DNA of 45,508 nt from Gemmatimonadota bacterium (GTDB lineage Bacteria > Gemmatimonadota > Gemmatimonadetes > Gemmatimonadales > Gemmatimonadaceae): positions 1 to 45,508 of the forward strand of contig JAQBYI010000027.1 of assembly GCA_027622655.1 (NCBI GenBank). The letters run 5' to 3'. The number at the start of each line of letters is the position of its first letter. Positions within the stretch are counted from its first letter, which is position 1. This document shows positions 1 to 8,348 of this stretch, piece by piece. The notes under the pieces were generated by a model that had not been told where the DNA came from, did no database searches, and saw only the letters and a program-made list of their open reading frames with translations. The translations under genes were made by a program, and so were the position numbers.

Positions 1-70
1 TTGGCGGGATTCACGCTCTAGTATCGAGACACCACCTGATGTTTTTCAACTAGATCTGGGACTTACCCGG

Positions 71-1334
71 ATGCTCAACGCAACACCGATAGAGGACTTC
101 GCCTTGCTCCGAGTGCTCGTGATCGATGATCAAGAGCACGTACGGAAATGGGTGCGTCGCGTCCTCAAGTCACTCGGTATTACGACAGTGTCCGACGCAG
201 ATGACGGCCAAGCGGCGCTCGCGGCCGTTACAGCACCTGGTGCGGCATTCGACCTCGTGCTGTGTGATCTCAAGATGCCGAACACAGACGGCGTCGAACT
301 CATTCGTGCGTTCTCCTCGATGGGGCTCGAAACAGCGGTAGTTCTCCTGAGCATGGAGCCCGAGCGAGTCCTCGAAACGTCACTGTTGCTCGCAGAGGAA
401 CAGGGCCTTCGGGTCCTTGGCGCGCTTGCGAAGCCGCTGACGGCCGAGAAGCTCGAGCCGCTTTTACGGTCCTGTGTTTTGCCTTCGGGAGCAAGCGCAA
501 GTCCGGCCCATCCGATTGCGCCGGAAACACTCCGCAACGCTCTACGCGACGGTGTCCTGAGCATGGCTTACCAGCCGAAGATTGCGATGTCGACCGGTCA
601 ATTCTCAGGCGTTGAGGCGCTGGCACGGTGGAAACACGGTGGAAACACGGTGGAAACACCCGGAGCACGGACAGGTGGCGCCAGATGTGTTTGTGGCCAT
701 CTGTGAAGATTCAGTCGAACTCGGGGAATGGCTGCTGGAGTTTACCGTGCGCGAGTCGCTCGCCTTTGCTTCGCGCGCGCGCGAAGCCGGCCTCGACATC
801 GACGTTGCCGTGAACGTCCACGCGAAAGCGTTCGACGACCTGGCGCTCCCCGAATGGATTGAGGCAATCGCAGCGGAATCCGGAACGCCGACGAACAAGG
901 TGACGCTCGAGATCACGGGGCGGTCCGTCGCGCAGAACGCCGTGCGCATGCTCGACGTCGCTACGCGCCTCCGCCTCAAGGGGTTCAATCTCGCGATCGA
1001 CGATTTCGGGACGGGCCATTCCGGCCTCTCACAACTCCGCCGGCTTCCGTTCAATCAGCTCAAGATCGATCGGCAGTTCGTCCACGGGTCTGCCGACTCG
1101 ACGTCATCGCGGTCGGTGGTTGAGGCAAGTATCGCGCTTGCGCGCAACCTGCAGATGACATCGGTAGCGGAGGGCGTTCAACGGCGCGGCGATTGGGATC
1201 TGCTCCAGTCACTCGGCTGCGAGGAAATGCAGGGCTTTTTCACGGCGCGCCCGATGACCGAGGATGGCCTCTCGGCTTGGTCGGCCCAGTGGAACCTCCA
1301 CGCGGGCAGCAATCGGAGGCTCGTCAGCCAGTGA
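71..1334 (+). pseudogene. receiver-EAL response regulator (c-di-GMP phosphodiesterase type), interrupted by an 11-bp tandem repeat
   Basis: The N-terminal receiver domain (about residues 12-130) has the acidic pair D19-D20, the phospho-acceptor D66 in CDLKMP and a conserved Lys in LAKP. An EAL domain follows, beginning MAYQPK and reaching GVEALARWKH. There the frame is lost: the reading frame from 71 stops at 706, while the rest of the EAL domain lies in another frame and ends at 1334. The downstream part keeps LEITGR, AIDDFGTG, LKIDRQF, VAEGV and the late Gln in MQGFF, so the residues for Mg binding and c-di-GMP hydrolysis are still encoded. Removing two of three 11-bp units at 627-659 restores one 413-aa protein of RocR/VieA-like layout. 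The family hydrolyses c-di-GMP under phosphorylation control. Here the product is either a truncated receiver with a 26-aa nonsense tail or, in cells with another copy number, a full enzyme. The start ATG at 71 has no clear ribosome binding site. Confidence 0.85.
627..659. repeat. 11-bp tandem repeat, three perfect copies, inside the EAL coding region
   Basis: The unit is GGTGGAAACAC at 627-637, 638-648 and 649-659, with a 3-base partial copy (CAC) just before it. One copy encodes the expected EAL-domain residues RWKH and leads straight into PEHGQVAPD. Two extra copies add 22 bases, which shifts the frame by one. Copy numbers of 1, 4 or 7 keep the frame open; 2 or 3 close it. Confidence 0.95.
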
Positions 1335-1365
1335 TCATCCGCACCCCCCCCACCCGGATCCTCCG

Positions 1366-1749
1366 ATGACCGCGCACTCGCATCACCGGAAAATAATTCT
1401 CGTCATCGACGACGAGCCAAGCATCAGAAAAATCATCGACCGCCTCCTCAAGCAGTTCGGCTACGAAACCTTGCTCGCGGCCAACGGGGCTGACGGCATC
1501 CGCTTGTTCGACGCGAACGCCCCGGATATCGCGCTCGTGCTCCTCGACTGGCATCTTCCGGCGATGTCCGGTGGCGCGATCCTCGCGGCATTACTGGAAC
1601 GTCGGCCGGACCTCCGCGTCATCGTCGTTACCGGCGGCTCCGAGGCAACCACCGACGAGCAAGCAACATCCGACTCGGTGTCGATTCTGCTCAAGCCTTT
1701 CACGCCTACCGAACTGATGATGACGGTCAGGACCGTCCTCGGGGCCTGA
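1366..1749 (+). CDS. stand-alone receiver domain protein (CheY-like)
   Basis: This 127-aa protein is a single response-regulator receiver domain with no output domain. Visible marks are the acidic pair in LVIDDEP (D15-D16), the phospho-acceptor D61 in LLDWHLP, the Thr-like switch position in VVTGGS and the conserved Lys in LLKPF. I chose the ATG at 1366 because it lies directly before the first beta strand; a longer reading frame upstream overlaps the EAL gene and adds no domain. It follows the receiver-EAL gene by 31 bases, so the two probably share a transcript and perhaps a sensor kinase, which is not in the window. It converges with zapA, leaving only three bases between the stops. Confidence 0.9.
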   Translation: MTAHSHHRKIILVIDDEPSIRKIIDRLLKQFGYETLLAANGADGIRLFDANAPDIALVLLDWHLPAMSGGAILAALLERRPDLRVIVVTGGSEATTDEQATSDSVSILLKPFTPTELMMTVRTVLGA

Positions 1750-1752
1750 TCG

Positions 1753-2055
1753 TCAGCTGCTCTCGCCCCGCTTTCCGGGTGGGAGCCAGCGCCGCAGTTC
1801 GCTCGACAGCGAGTCCATCGAGCCCGCGAGCGACTCGCGCCCCGAGCGCTCACGAAACAAGTCGTCCGTGATTGAGAGCGCGGCGAGAATCGCCGCCTTG
1901 TGCGACTCAACCACCGACGCGTTGCCCATCACCTCGCGAATAGCCTTGTCCACGTGCGCCGCGACGGCGCGGGTATGATCGGGGGACGCATCAGTGCGGA
2001 TCGTATACTCTTCGCCGCAGATCGTCACGCGCGTCGAGTGCTTGGAAGCGGTCAC
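1753..2055 (-). CDS. zapA: cell division protein ZapA
   Basis: A 100-aa ZapA homologue, a cytoplasmic protein that bundles FtsZ filaments at the division ring. The N-terminal part (VTICGEEYTIRTD) is the compact beta-strand head typical of the family, followed by helices with the AAHVDKAIREVM and AILAALSITDDLF stretches that form the coiled-coil dimer. The start is GTG at 2055 and overlaps the upstream stop codon as GTGA, which indicates translational coupling to the coiled-coil gene. In many bacteria zapA lies just downstream of pheT, as here. Confidence 0.9.
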   Translation of the reverse strand: MTASKHSTRVTICGEEYTIRTDASPDHTRAVAAHVDKAIREVMGNASVVESHKAAILAALSITDDLFRERSGRESLAGSMDSLSSELRRWLPPGKRGESS

Positions 2056-2342
2056 TTTCCGCCCTCTTCGTGCTGCTGGCGAAGGAATCGCACCCGATCA
2101 AGCACCTTGCCGGTGCGCTCCGACGCGCCCGCGAGCCGTGAGCGCAGTTTCGCGTTCTCGGCTTCCAACTGCGCGACGCGTTCTTCAGCGGCCGCGTCGC
2201 CGCCTCCGCCCTTCGTCGCGATCGCCTGCAGTCGCGCCTCGGCGGCATGCGCGCGTTTCCGAAACCCCGAGAGCTCCTCACCGAGATTTCGCACGAGCTT
2301 CTCAAGTGCGGTGAATGCGCGTGTATCAGGCGGTTCTTGCAC
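2052..2342 (-). CDS. small coiled-coil protein between pheT and zapA (ZapB-like candidate)
   Basis: A protein of about 96 aa, nearly all helical and charged, with leucine heptads in RVAQLEAENAKLRSRL that predict a coiled coil. No enzyme motif is present. The GTG at 2342 is preferred because a GGAG lies 10 bases before it; a TTG at 2351 is also possible but sits directly on that GGAG. It overlaps the 3' end of pheT by 17 bases and overlaps zapA by 4. Position and coiled-coil form suggest a division-ring partner of ZapA, but that is inference from context only. Confidence 0.7.
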   Translation of the reverse strand: MQEPPDTRAFTALEKLVRNLGEELSGFRKRAHAAEARLQAIATKGGGGDAAAEERVAQLEAENAKLRSRLAGASERTGKVLDRVRFLRQQHEEGGK

Positions 2343-4782
2343 GGACTCCAATCTCCTTATCGAGCGTCTTGAGAAGCTGCGACCGGCGCCCGTCGATTTC
2401 CTTGTCCCGTAGAGTGCGGTCCGGGTGCCGGAACGTCAATCGCCACGCAAGCGAGCGCGTGCCCGCCGGAATACCGTCACCACGAAACTCATCGAACAAC
2501 AATACCGCCTCGAGTAGTTCGCCGGCGGACCCTCGAATCGTCTGCTCGACTTGAGCAGCGGACACGGCGTCCGGCACAATCAGCGCCAGATCGAACACGG
2601 CGGCGGGCGTCACCGCGAGCCGTGCGTAGCGCACCGGCTGCGGGCGCGGCGCAGCATCACTGGCCCTGGAATAGTCGTGTGCGCCGCGGGCGGCGACGGC
2701 AGCGGCCGGCATCTTGCCCAGCGTCAACTCGACGCCGAACGCCGGCGCCGCCCAAACCGGCGCGTCCAGCGTGATCTCGCGAACGTGTCCGCGCACCGTT
2801 CCTTCCACTGACAAGGACCAGAGCGCTCCCGTTTCTCCCGCACGCGCCTCGGCGCTCAGCTCGGCGCTCAGCTCGGCGCGCGCGCCCGGCCACGCCGTGC
2901 GCACAACCAACTCAGCAAGCTCCTTCGCGTCCCACGCATCGAACGCCGGCGGGTCCGGCTCCGTGAAATGCCGCGGGCGCCGCGCGCCCATAACAAGCGC
3001 GCCAACCCGGATCTCTTCGCTCAACGCGCCGTTCGCCTCGGCAACGAACGCCGTGCCTATTTCGAACATCCGCACGTCGCCCTGCATGCGCGACAGATTG
3101 TATTCGGCGCGACCGGCAAGCGTGGTCAGGATCGAATCGCGGAGAAATGGCTCATCGTCGCCAAGCGGATTGCGCACGCGAACGAGCGCCGCCGCAGCGT
3201 CGGTCGACGCGGTGAACGGAAGCGGCCGCACTTCGAATAGTCCGTGCGCCACCAGCGCGTCGCGCACACGCCGCCCAACGACGTGCATCGGGTGGTCAGG
3301 TACGCTGCTGGGCCGCGATCCGGTGATGACGTCCGGCAGGCGGTCGTAACCGCGGAGGCGCGCCACTTCCTCGATGAGGTCCACGTCAAGCGTCACATCG
3401 TGCCGCCACGACGGTGCGGTGACCTGAAACGCGTCGCCCGACTTGTGCACCGCGAAGCCAATGGACGTCAGCAATCGCGCGGTCTCGTCGGCCGACACCT
3501 CGTCCCCAAGCAGGCGCGACACGCGCTCCGGCCTGAGTGAGATCGGATCGTGCGCCGGCGGTTCGACGCCGACGTTCACCGCCTCTTCAATCGTGCCTCC
3601 GGCGACCATGGCGATCAACCCGGCTGCGATGGGAGCTACCCGCGGCACCGACTTGTCGTTGATACCGCGTTCGAAGCGATAGCTCGCGTCGGTCGCGATT
3701 CCGAGGTGACGCCGACCAGCGCGAACCTGCTTGGGCGAGAATGTCGCGACTTCGAGCAGAATGTCGGTCGTGCCCTCCGTCACTTCACTTGCCTGCCCGC
3801 CCATAATCCCTGCAAGTGCCGTCGGACGTTCTGCATCGGCGATCACGAGTACGTCGTTGCTGAGCACACGCGCCGTTCCGTCGAGCGTGGTCAGCGTCTC
3901 GCCGCTCCGCGCACGACGAACGACGATCGATGAACCGCCAATCTTGGCGAGGTCAAACGCGTGCACCGGTTGGCCAAAGCCGTGGAGGATGTAGTTCGTG
4001 GCATCGACAACATTGTTGATCGACCGCGCGCCCACTGACTCAATGCGTCGCTTGAGCCAATCCGGGCTCGGCCCGACGGTAACCCCTCGAATCACGATCG
4101 CGCAGTAATGTGGGCAATCGGCCGTGCTTTCGAGCCGCACGGACACGCCGCGGCCCGCGGCCTCCGATTCGCCCTCTGCCGGCTTGGGCGTCGCCGGAAG
4201 GTCAGCAAGCTCGGGCGGCATCTGCTTGGCCACCCCGGTCAGAGCCGTCAGCTCATAGGCGAAGCCCTGATGCGACAGCAAGTCGGGCCGGTTCGGCAAC
4301 ACGTCCACAACGAGCCGCGCATCGGACAGGTCGAGCACGTCGAGCAAGCGCGTGCCGGTTGCCGCGTCCGTGGTGAGCTCAAGAATCCCGTCGTGATCGT
4401 CACCAAGCCCGAGTTCACTCGGCGAGCAGAGCATGCCGTTCGACACGAACCCACGGATCTTTCGTTTCTCAATGAGCAATCCGCCGGGCATCGTCGTGCC
4501 GCTGCGTGCAAACGGGTACTTCGCACCCACGGTCACGTTTGGCGCGCCGCAGACCACCTCGATCAGTTCGCCGCTGCCGTCGTCCACCTTGTTGAACGAC
4601 AACCGCGTATCGGGAATCTTTTCGCTCTCCACGACCCGTGCCACGACGAACGACTCAAGCTCGGCGCCGACGGCTTCGAATCCTTCCACGGTCGCGACGT
4701 GCGCAGTCAGCAATTCGCGCACCGCGGCGGCATCGAGCGCGTGCGGGACGAACGCCTTCAGCCACTCATGCGAAATGTTCAT
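2326..4782 (-). CDS. pheT: phenylalanine--tRNA ligase beta subunit
   Basis: The 818-aa beta subunit of the (alpha-beta)2 phenylalanyl-tRNA synthetase. It begins MNISHEWLKAFV, as is standard for PheT. An OB-fold tRNA-binding domain follows (about residues 40-150, with VVCGAPNV), then the B3/B4 editing domain, the B5 domain, a catalytic-like core and a C-terminal FDX-ACB anticodon-binding domain (from about residue 720, with VPDAVSAAQVEQ and TFRHPDRTLRDKEI). Length is normal. Near residues 640-655 a 12-bp duplication gives AELSAELSAEA, one of several short tandem repeats in this window. The gene starts seven bases after pheS, so the two subunits are co-translated from one message. Confidence 0.97.
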   Translation of the reverse strand: MNISHEWLKAFVPHALDAAAVRELLTAHVATVEGFEAVGAELESFVVARVVESEKIPDTRLSFNKVDDGSGELIEVVCGAPNVTVGAKYPFARSGTTMPGGLLIEKRKIRGFVSNGMLCSPSELGLGDDHDGILELTTDAATGTRLLDVLDLSDARLVVDVLPNRPDLLSHQGFAYELTALTGVAKQMPPELADLPATPKPAEGESEAAGRGVSVRLESTADCPHYCAIVIRGVTVGPSPDWLKRRIESVGARSINNVVDATNYILHGFGQPVHAFDLAKIGGSSIVVRRARSGETLTTLDGTARVLSNDVLVIADAERPTALAGIMGGQASEVTEGTTDILLEVATFSPKQVRAGRRHLGIATDASYRFERGINDKSVPRVAPIAAGLIAMVAGGTIEEAVNVGVEPPAHDPISLRPERVSRLLGDEVSADETARLLTSIGFAVHKSGDAFQVTAPSWRHDVTLDVDLIEEVARLRGYDRLPDVITGSRPSSVPDHPMHVVGRRVRDALVAHGLFEVRPLPFTASTDAAAALVRVRNPLGDDEPFLRDSILTTLAGRAEYNLSRMQGDVRMFEIGTAFVAEANGALSEEIRVGALVMGARRPRHFTEPDPPAFDAWDAKELAELVVRTAWPGARAELSAELSAEARAGETGALWSLSVEGTVRGHVREITLDAPVWAAPAFGVELTLGKMPAAAVAARGAHDYSRASDAAPRPQPVRYARLAVTPAAVFDLALIVPDAVSAAQVEQTIRGSAGELLEAVLLFDEFRGDGIPAGTRSLAWRLTFRHPDRTLRDKEIDGRRSQLLKTLDKEIGVRARTA

Positions 4783-4789
4783 GCGCGCC

Positions 4790-5833
4790 TCATCGAGCGA
4801 ACTGGCTCAGGAAGCGAACGTCGGAGTCGTACAGGATGCGAATGTCGGGAATGCCGTGGCGCGCCATGGCCGTGCGCCCGGGTCCCATGCCGAACGCCCA
4901 TCCCGTGTATTTCTCGCTGTCAACGCCAGCCGATTCGAGCACGGACGGATGAACCAGCCCACTGCCAAGGATCTCGATCCACCCCGACTGCTTGCAGACG
5001 CCGCAGCCCGAGCCATCGCAGACGCCGCAGAGCACGTCCATTTCGGCGCTGGGCTCCGTGAACGGAAAGTATGAGGGGCGGAACCGCGTCTTGGTCGCGC
5101 CAAAGAACCGTTTGGCGAAATGCGTCAGCGTAGCCTTGAGGTCGGCGAATGTGATGCCTTCGTCAACCACGAGCCCTTCGACTTGTGCGAACGTCGGAGC
5201 GTGCGAGGCATCGAACGGATCGCGCCGGTGCACGTTTCCCGGGATCAGTACACGAATGGGTGGCGCCCATGCCTGCAGCGTACGCACCTGAACGGGCGAC
5301 GTGTGTGTGCGCAACACGGCGTCGTCGCTGATGTACAGCGTGTCGTGCAGATCCATCGCCGGGTGATCTGGCGGAAAGTTCAGCGCGCCAAAATTGTACC
5401 ACGGCGTTTCAACTTCCGGCCCCAGAGCGATCGTGAATCCGAGTTCGCGAAAGATCTCGATCATCTCGTCGAGCACCTGCGACACGGGGTGCACCGCTCC
5501 CACCCAGGAGCGGCGAGCCGGCATTGACGGGTCCGCGAGGGTGCCGGCCTCGCGCCGGGGACTCAGCTCAGTGCGTCGTGCCTCGAGAGCCGCTTCAACC
5601 CGCAATCGCACTTCGTTGAACGCCTTCCCGGCGGCGCCACGGTCGGCCTTTTCGAGCTGACCAAGTTTCGCGGAGAGGTCCTTCAGCCATCCGTGCGCTC
5701 GCCCCAGGTAAGTCGCGCGCACGGCATCCAGCGCGTCGGCGGAGGCGGCTCCAGTCATTGCCGGCGCGGCCTCGGCCTCAAACGACGCGAGGAGAGCAGT
5801 GAAATCGTGAAGTGTGAGATTCGCGTCGGTCAC
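4790..5833 (-). CDS. pheS: phenylalanine--tRNA ligase alpha subunit
   Basis: The 347-aa catalytic subunit that charges tRNA-Phe. The N-terminal coiled coil (about 1-100) is followed by the class II core with HPVSQVLDEMIEIF (motif 1 region), RTHTSPVQVRTL (motif 2) and AFGMGPGRTAMARHGI (motif 3). A Cys-rich insert, CGVCDGSGCGVC, before the motif-3 region looks like a small zinc knuckle; comparable inserts occur in PheS of several phyla. The start is GTG at 5833, with no good Shine-Dalgarno sequence in the 25 bases before it. A 244-base gap with a strong hairpin separates pheS from rplT, so pheST may have its own promoter. Confidence 0.97.
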   Translation of the reverse strand: MTDANLTLHDFTALLASFEAEAAPAMTGAASADALDAVRATYLGRAHGWLKDLSAKLGQLEKADRGAAGKAFNEVRLRVEAALEARRTELSPRREAGTLADPSMPARRSWVGAVHPVSQVLDEMIEIFRELGFTIALGPEVETPWYNFGALNFPPDHPAMDLHDTLYISDDAVLRTHTSPVQVRTLQAWAPPIRVLIPGNVHRRDPFDASHAPTFAQVEGLVVDEGITFADLKATLTHFAKRFFGATKTRFRPSYFPFTEPSAEMDVLCGVCDGSGCGVCKQSGWIEILGSGLVHPSVLESAGVDSEKYTGWAFGMGPGRTAMARHGIPDIRILYDSDVRFLSQFAR

Positions 5834-5961
5834 GGCGAGCGGGAGAGGGCGGGAGACACACCAAAGCTACCAGTGCGGCGCGGTAGACCGTAGTGGTAAC
5901 GACAACGGCGGGGATACGGCAGACGGTTTACGGCCTGCGGTAACGGTAACTGCAACAAAGC

Positions 5962-5997
5962 GCGGGGCCGGCGATCGTCTCCGAGCGCCGGCCCCGC
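5962..5997 (-). terminator. perfect 12-bp GC hairpin after rplT, likely terminator
   Basis: The arms GCGGGGCCGGCG (5962-5973) and CGCCGGCCCCGC (5986-5997) pair perfectly around a 12-base loop. Read leftward it is followed by CTTTGTT, only a weak U tract. It lies 80 bases past the rplT stop and 129 bases before the pheS start, so it probably ends or attenuates the infC-rpmI-rplT transcript. The rest of the 5834-6077 gap is rich in short GTAGACCGT and GGTAAC-type repeats and holds no gene I can support. Confidence 0.65.
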
Positions 5998-6077
5998 AGT
6001 CAGTCTATTTGCTACCGTCGGCTGTCTACAGTGCACCGTAGACCGTCGACCGCAGTCCTACCAGCCGAAAGTTCGCT

Positions 6078-6443
6078 CTACGCGGCTTTGCTGAGCGCCT
6101 TTTTTGCGGCTTCGGCAAGCACCGTGAACGCTGCCGGATCTCTGATGGCGAGATCGGACAGAATCTTCCGATCCACCTCGATCCCGGCAATCCTGAGCCC
6201 GTTCATGAACGCGTTGTAGTTCATGTCGTTCTGGTGCGCACCCGCGTTGATGCGGATGATCCAGAGCTTGCGGAACTCCCGCTTCTTGTTCTTGCGATCG
6301 CGGTAGGCATATACCCACCCGCGCTCGACGGTCTCCTTGGCGGCTTTCCAGAGCTTGCTCCGGCCGCCGAAGGCGCCGCGAGCGGCCTTCATCACCTGCT
6401 TTTTGCGCTTGTGTCGCGCGACGTTGGACTTGACGCGTGGCAT
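6078..6443 (-). CDS. rplT: 50S ribosomal protein L20
   Basis: A 121-aa L20. It begins [15 protein letters not shown], the very basic N-terminal extension that threads into 23S rRNA, and continues with [20 protein letters not shown] and the compact C-terminal domain ([14 protein letters not shown]). A GGAG lies 7 bases before the ATG. In Gram-positive bacteria and enterobacteria L20 also represses its own operon by binding the mRNA leader, which is relevant to the hairpin before infC. Confidence 0.97.
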   Translation of the reverse strand: MPRVKSNVARHKRKKQVMKAARGAFGGRSKLWKAAKETVERGWVYAYRDRKNKKREFRKLWIIRINAGAHQNDMNYNAFMNGLRIAGIEVDRKILSDLAIRDPAAFTVLAEAAKKALSKAA

Positions 6444-6454
6444 GTGGTCTCCGG

Positions 6455-6652
6455 TTAGGCCTGAATGAGGCGCTTAACTCGCTTCGCATCACCTGCCGGC
6501 GTGACCATTGCCGGGCGGCGAAGGTTGCGCTTCCGCTTGGACGTCTTCTTGGTGAGGATATGGCTCTTGAACGCCTTGAACCGGCGCACCTTGCCCTTCG
6601 CTGTGACAGAAAAGCGCTTCTTGGCGCCTTTGTGCGTTTTCATTTTCGGCAT
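6455..6652 (-). CDS. rpmI: 50S ribosomal protein L35
   Basis: A 65-aa L35 with the usual [14 protein letters not shown] start and the conserved [16 protein letters not shown] stretch. GGAG sits 8 bases upstream of the ATG. It is the middle gene of infC-rpmI-rplT, 11 bases before rplT and 16 after infC. Confidence 0.97.
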   Translation of the reverse strand: MPKMKTHKGAKKRFSVTAKGKVRRFKAFKSHILTKKTSKRKRNLRRPAMVTPAGDAKRVKRLIQA

Positions 6653-6668
6653 CTGAACTTCTCCAGCC

Positions 6669-7187
6669 CTATTTGGGCGTCAGTATCATCGTGAGCGCCT
6701 TCCCTTCAAGGCGCGCATCCGTTTCGATTTTGGCAACGTCGGCCAGGGTCGTAGCCACCCGCGCGACCACCGCTCGCCCGATTTCCGGGTGCGCGATCTG
6801 CCGTCCGCGGAACATCAGCGTGACCTTCACCTTGTTGCCCTCACCGAGGAAACGGCGCGCATGATTCGTCTTCGTGTCGAAATCATGCTTTTCGATTCCC
6901 GGGCGGTACTTCACTTCCTTGATCTGAATTACGTGCTGCTTTTTCTTGGCGATTCGGGCCTGCTTCGCCATTTCGAACTTGTACTTGCCGAAGTCCATGA
7001 TTCGGACAACGGGGGGCCGCGCGAGCGGAGCGACTTCGACGAGGTCGAACCCCTGCTCTACCGCTGAGGCCAGCGCCGCATCGACTTCCATGATCCCCAT
7101 CTGGGAACCATCGGCCCCAATGACGCGGACCGGACTGATGCGGATCTGCCGGTTGACGCGCGGCGGCCGCTTGGTTGTATCCTGAAT
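6669..7187 (-). CDS. infC: translation initiation factor IF-3, ATT start
   Basis: A 172-aa IF-3, which binds the 30S subunit and checks the start codon. The N-terminal domain runs through [20 protein letters not shown] and GFDLVEVAP to [11 protein letters not shown], and the C-terminal domain carries [16 protein letters not shown] and [11 protein letters not shown]. The first ATG in frame (7100) would remove the first 29 residues of the N-terminal domain. The only well-placed start is ATT at 7187, nine bases after a GGAGG. IF-3 genes in Escherichia coli and others use ATT or ATC as a self-regulating start that IF-3 itself rejects, so the same autoregulation is likely here. Confidence 0.9.
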   Translation of the reverse strand: MQDTTKRPPRVNRQIRISPVRVIGADGSQMGIMEVDAALASAVEQGFDLVEVAPLARPPVVRIMDFGKYKFEMAKQARIAKKKQHVIQIKEVKYRPGIEKHDFDTKTNHARRFLGEGNKVKVTLMFRGRQIAHPEIGRAVVARVATTLADVAKIETDARLEGKALTMILTPK

Positions 7188-7211
7188 GTCTGCAATCCTC
7201 CGAAACGCGAG

Positions 7212-7249
7212 AAAAAAAAATCGCGGACCCCTGTTTACAGGGCCCGCGA
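7212..7249 (-). terminator. intrinsic terminator or attenuator just before infC
   Basis: Read leftward, a GC-rich stem (arms at 7236-7249 and 7221-7234, with a G-U pair and one bulged G) closes a short loop and is followed by nine consecutive U residues at 7212-7220. It ends 24 bases before the infC start. It lies 177 bases past the stop of the upstream hydrolase gene, so it could end that transcript. It could also be a leader attenuator of the infC-rpmI-rplT operon, as in Bacillus subtilis, where L20 promotes premature termination. Confidence 0.8.
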
Positions 7250-7426
7250 ATCAGGATCTGCGTCGCGCGAACGAATCGGCGCGGCGCTCTCCCTGCGGAC
7301 ACCTGCAGCACGACGCTCGATGATCAAAGCGAAAGCCAGAGGGTGGGTGCGGCGGCGAGGCCGTACCACTTGTGTTGCGATGTGCCGTAAAGCTATGCCG
7401 CGCGGGCGGTTGAGGCAAGGTGAGGA

Positions 7427-8320
7427 CTACGTCTCGAGCACGTACGCCTTTCCGTCGTGCCTGGCCGTGCCCCACGCAACCGTGGCATCGTGCTCGAAGA
7501 TCAGCAGCCATCGTTCGTCCACGGCCCGGGCCAGCAGGCGTCGCTTGCTTTCGAGCGTCACGAGCGGCTCCACGTCGTATCCCATGATCCACGGCAGAGG
7601 CAGATGGGCGGCTGTGGGGCAGACGTCGCCGAGAAAGCAGGCAATGCCCTCGCCGCCATCGATGAGCACGCTCTGGTGAAACGGCACGTGTCCCGGCGTC
7701 AGAACGACGCTGATTCCGGGAACGATCTCCCGTTCCCCATCGATCAGATCGAATCGGCCCGCCGCGAATATCGAATCCCAGTTCCGCGCGAAGTAGCTCG
7801 CGGCCGTACGCTCATTCGTGTGCGTCGCCCACTCGTGCTCGCCGCGCTGGACCACGAAACGGGCATTCGGAAAACTCGGCGCCACGGCCCCCGACGCGTC
7901 TACAAACGTGTTTCCGCCCGCGTGGTCGAAGTGGAGGTGCGTGTTGATCACGAGCGCAACGTCGCCTGGGTCGAACCCGGCAGCGCGAATCCCCGATTCG
8001 AGCGCTGTTCGTCGCGTGCCGTCGGCCTCGACGCTCTCGGCATCGTTCTCGATCCCGTATATGCCCTTGAACTTGGCGTCTTCCTTGTTGCCCGCTCCGG
8101 AGTCGATCAACACGAGCCCGTCGTCGTGTTCAACGAGCAGGCAGCGCATTCCGAGCGGGATGCGGTTGCGATCGTCGGGCGCTATGCGGCGCTGCCAGAG
8201 CGTCTTGGGAACGACGCCGAACATCGCGCCGCCGTCGAGCATTTGTCGCCCCGCCTGAATGGCGTGCACCTGGAAACGCCCGATTCGGCGTGACTGGACC
8301 AGCGGCGACTCGTTCGTCAT
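7427..8320 (-). CDS. metallo-beta-lactamase-fold hydrolase
   Basis: A 297-aa member of the metallo-beta-lactamase superfamily, of the size and layout of N-acyl-homoserine-lactonase-like and similar hydrolases. The zinc motif HxHxDH is present as THLHFDHAGG, with further ligands in the PGHVPFHQSV stretch, the Asp in FLGDVCPTA and a late His in IFEHDA. The ATG at 8320 is used because it follows the exonuclease stop (8349) by 28 bases; the open frame upstream only shadows that gene. No signal peptide is visible, so it is probably cytoplasmic. The substrate cannot be told from sequence. The family also includes alkylsulfatases and glyoxalase-II-like enzymes. Confidence 0.85.
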   Translation of the reverse strand: MTNESPLVQSRRIGRFQVHAIQAGRQMLDGGAMFGVVPKTLWQRRIAPDDRNRIPLGMRCLLVEHDDGLVLIDSGAGNKEDAKFKGIYGIENDAESVEADGTRRTALESGIRAAGFDPGDVALVINTHLHFDHAGGNTFVDASGAVAPSFPNARFVVQRGEHEWATHTNERTAASYFARNWDSIFAAGRFDLIDGEREIVPGISVVLTPGHVPFHQSVLIDGGEGIACFLGDVCPTAAHLPLPWIMGYDVEPLVTLESKRRLLARAVDERWLLIFEHDATVAWGTARHDGKAYVLET

Positions 8321-8348
8321 TCGGGAAAGATACGCGCTCAGACGCTGC

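Noticed and set aside
627-706. Programmed ribosomal frameshifting to join receiver and EAL domains
   Set aside because: No slippery heptamer or following structure is visible; the exact tandem duplication explains the frame change without it.
6669-7100. IF-3 starting at the ATG at 7100
   Set aside because: It would delete the first 29 residues of the conserved N-terminal domain, and a GGAGG with an ATT start lies at the right place upstream.
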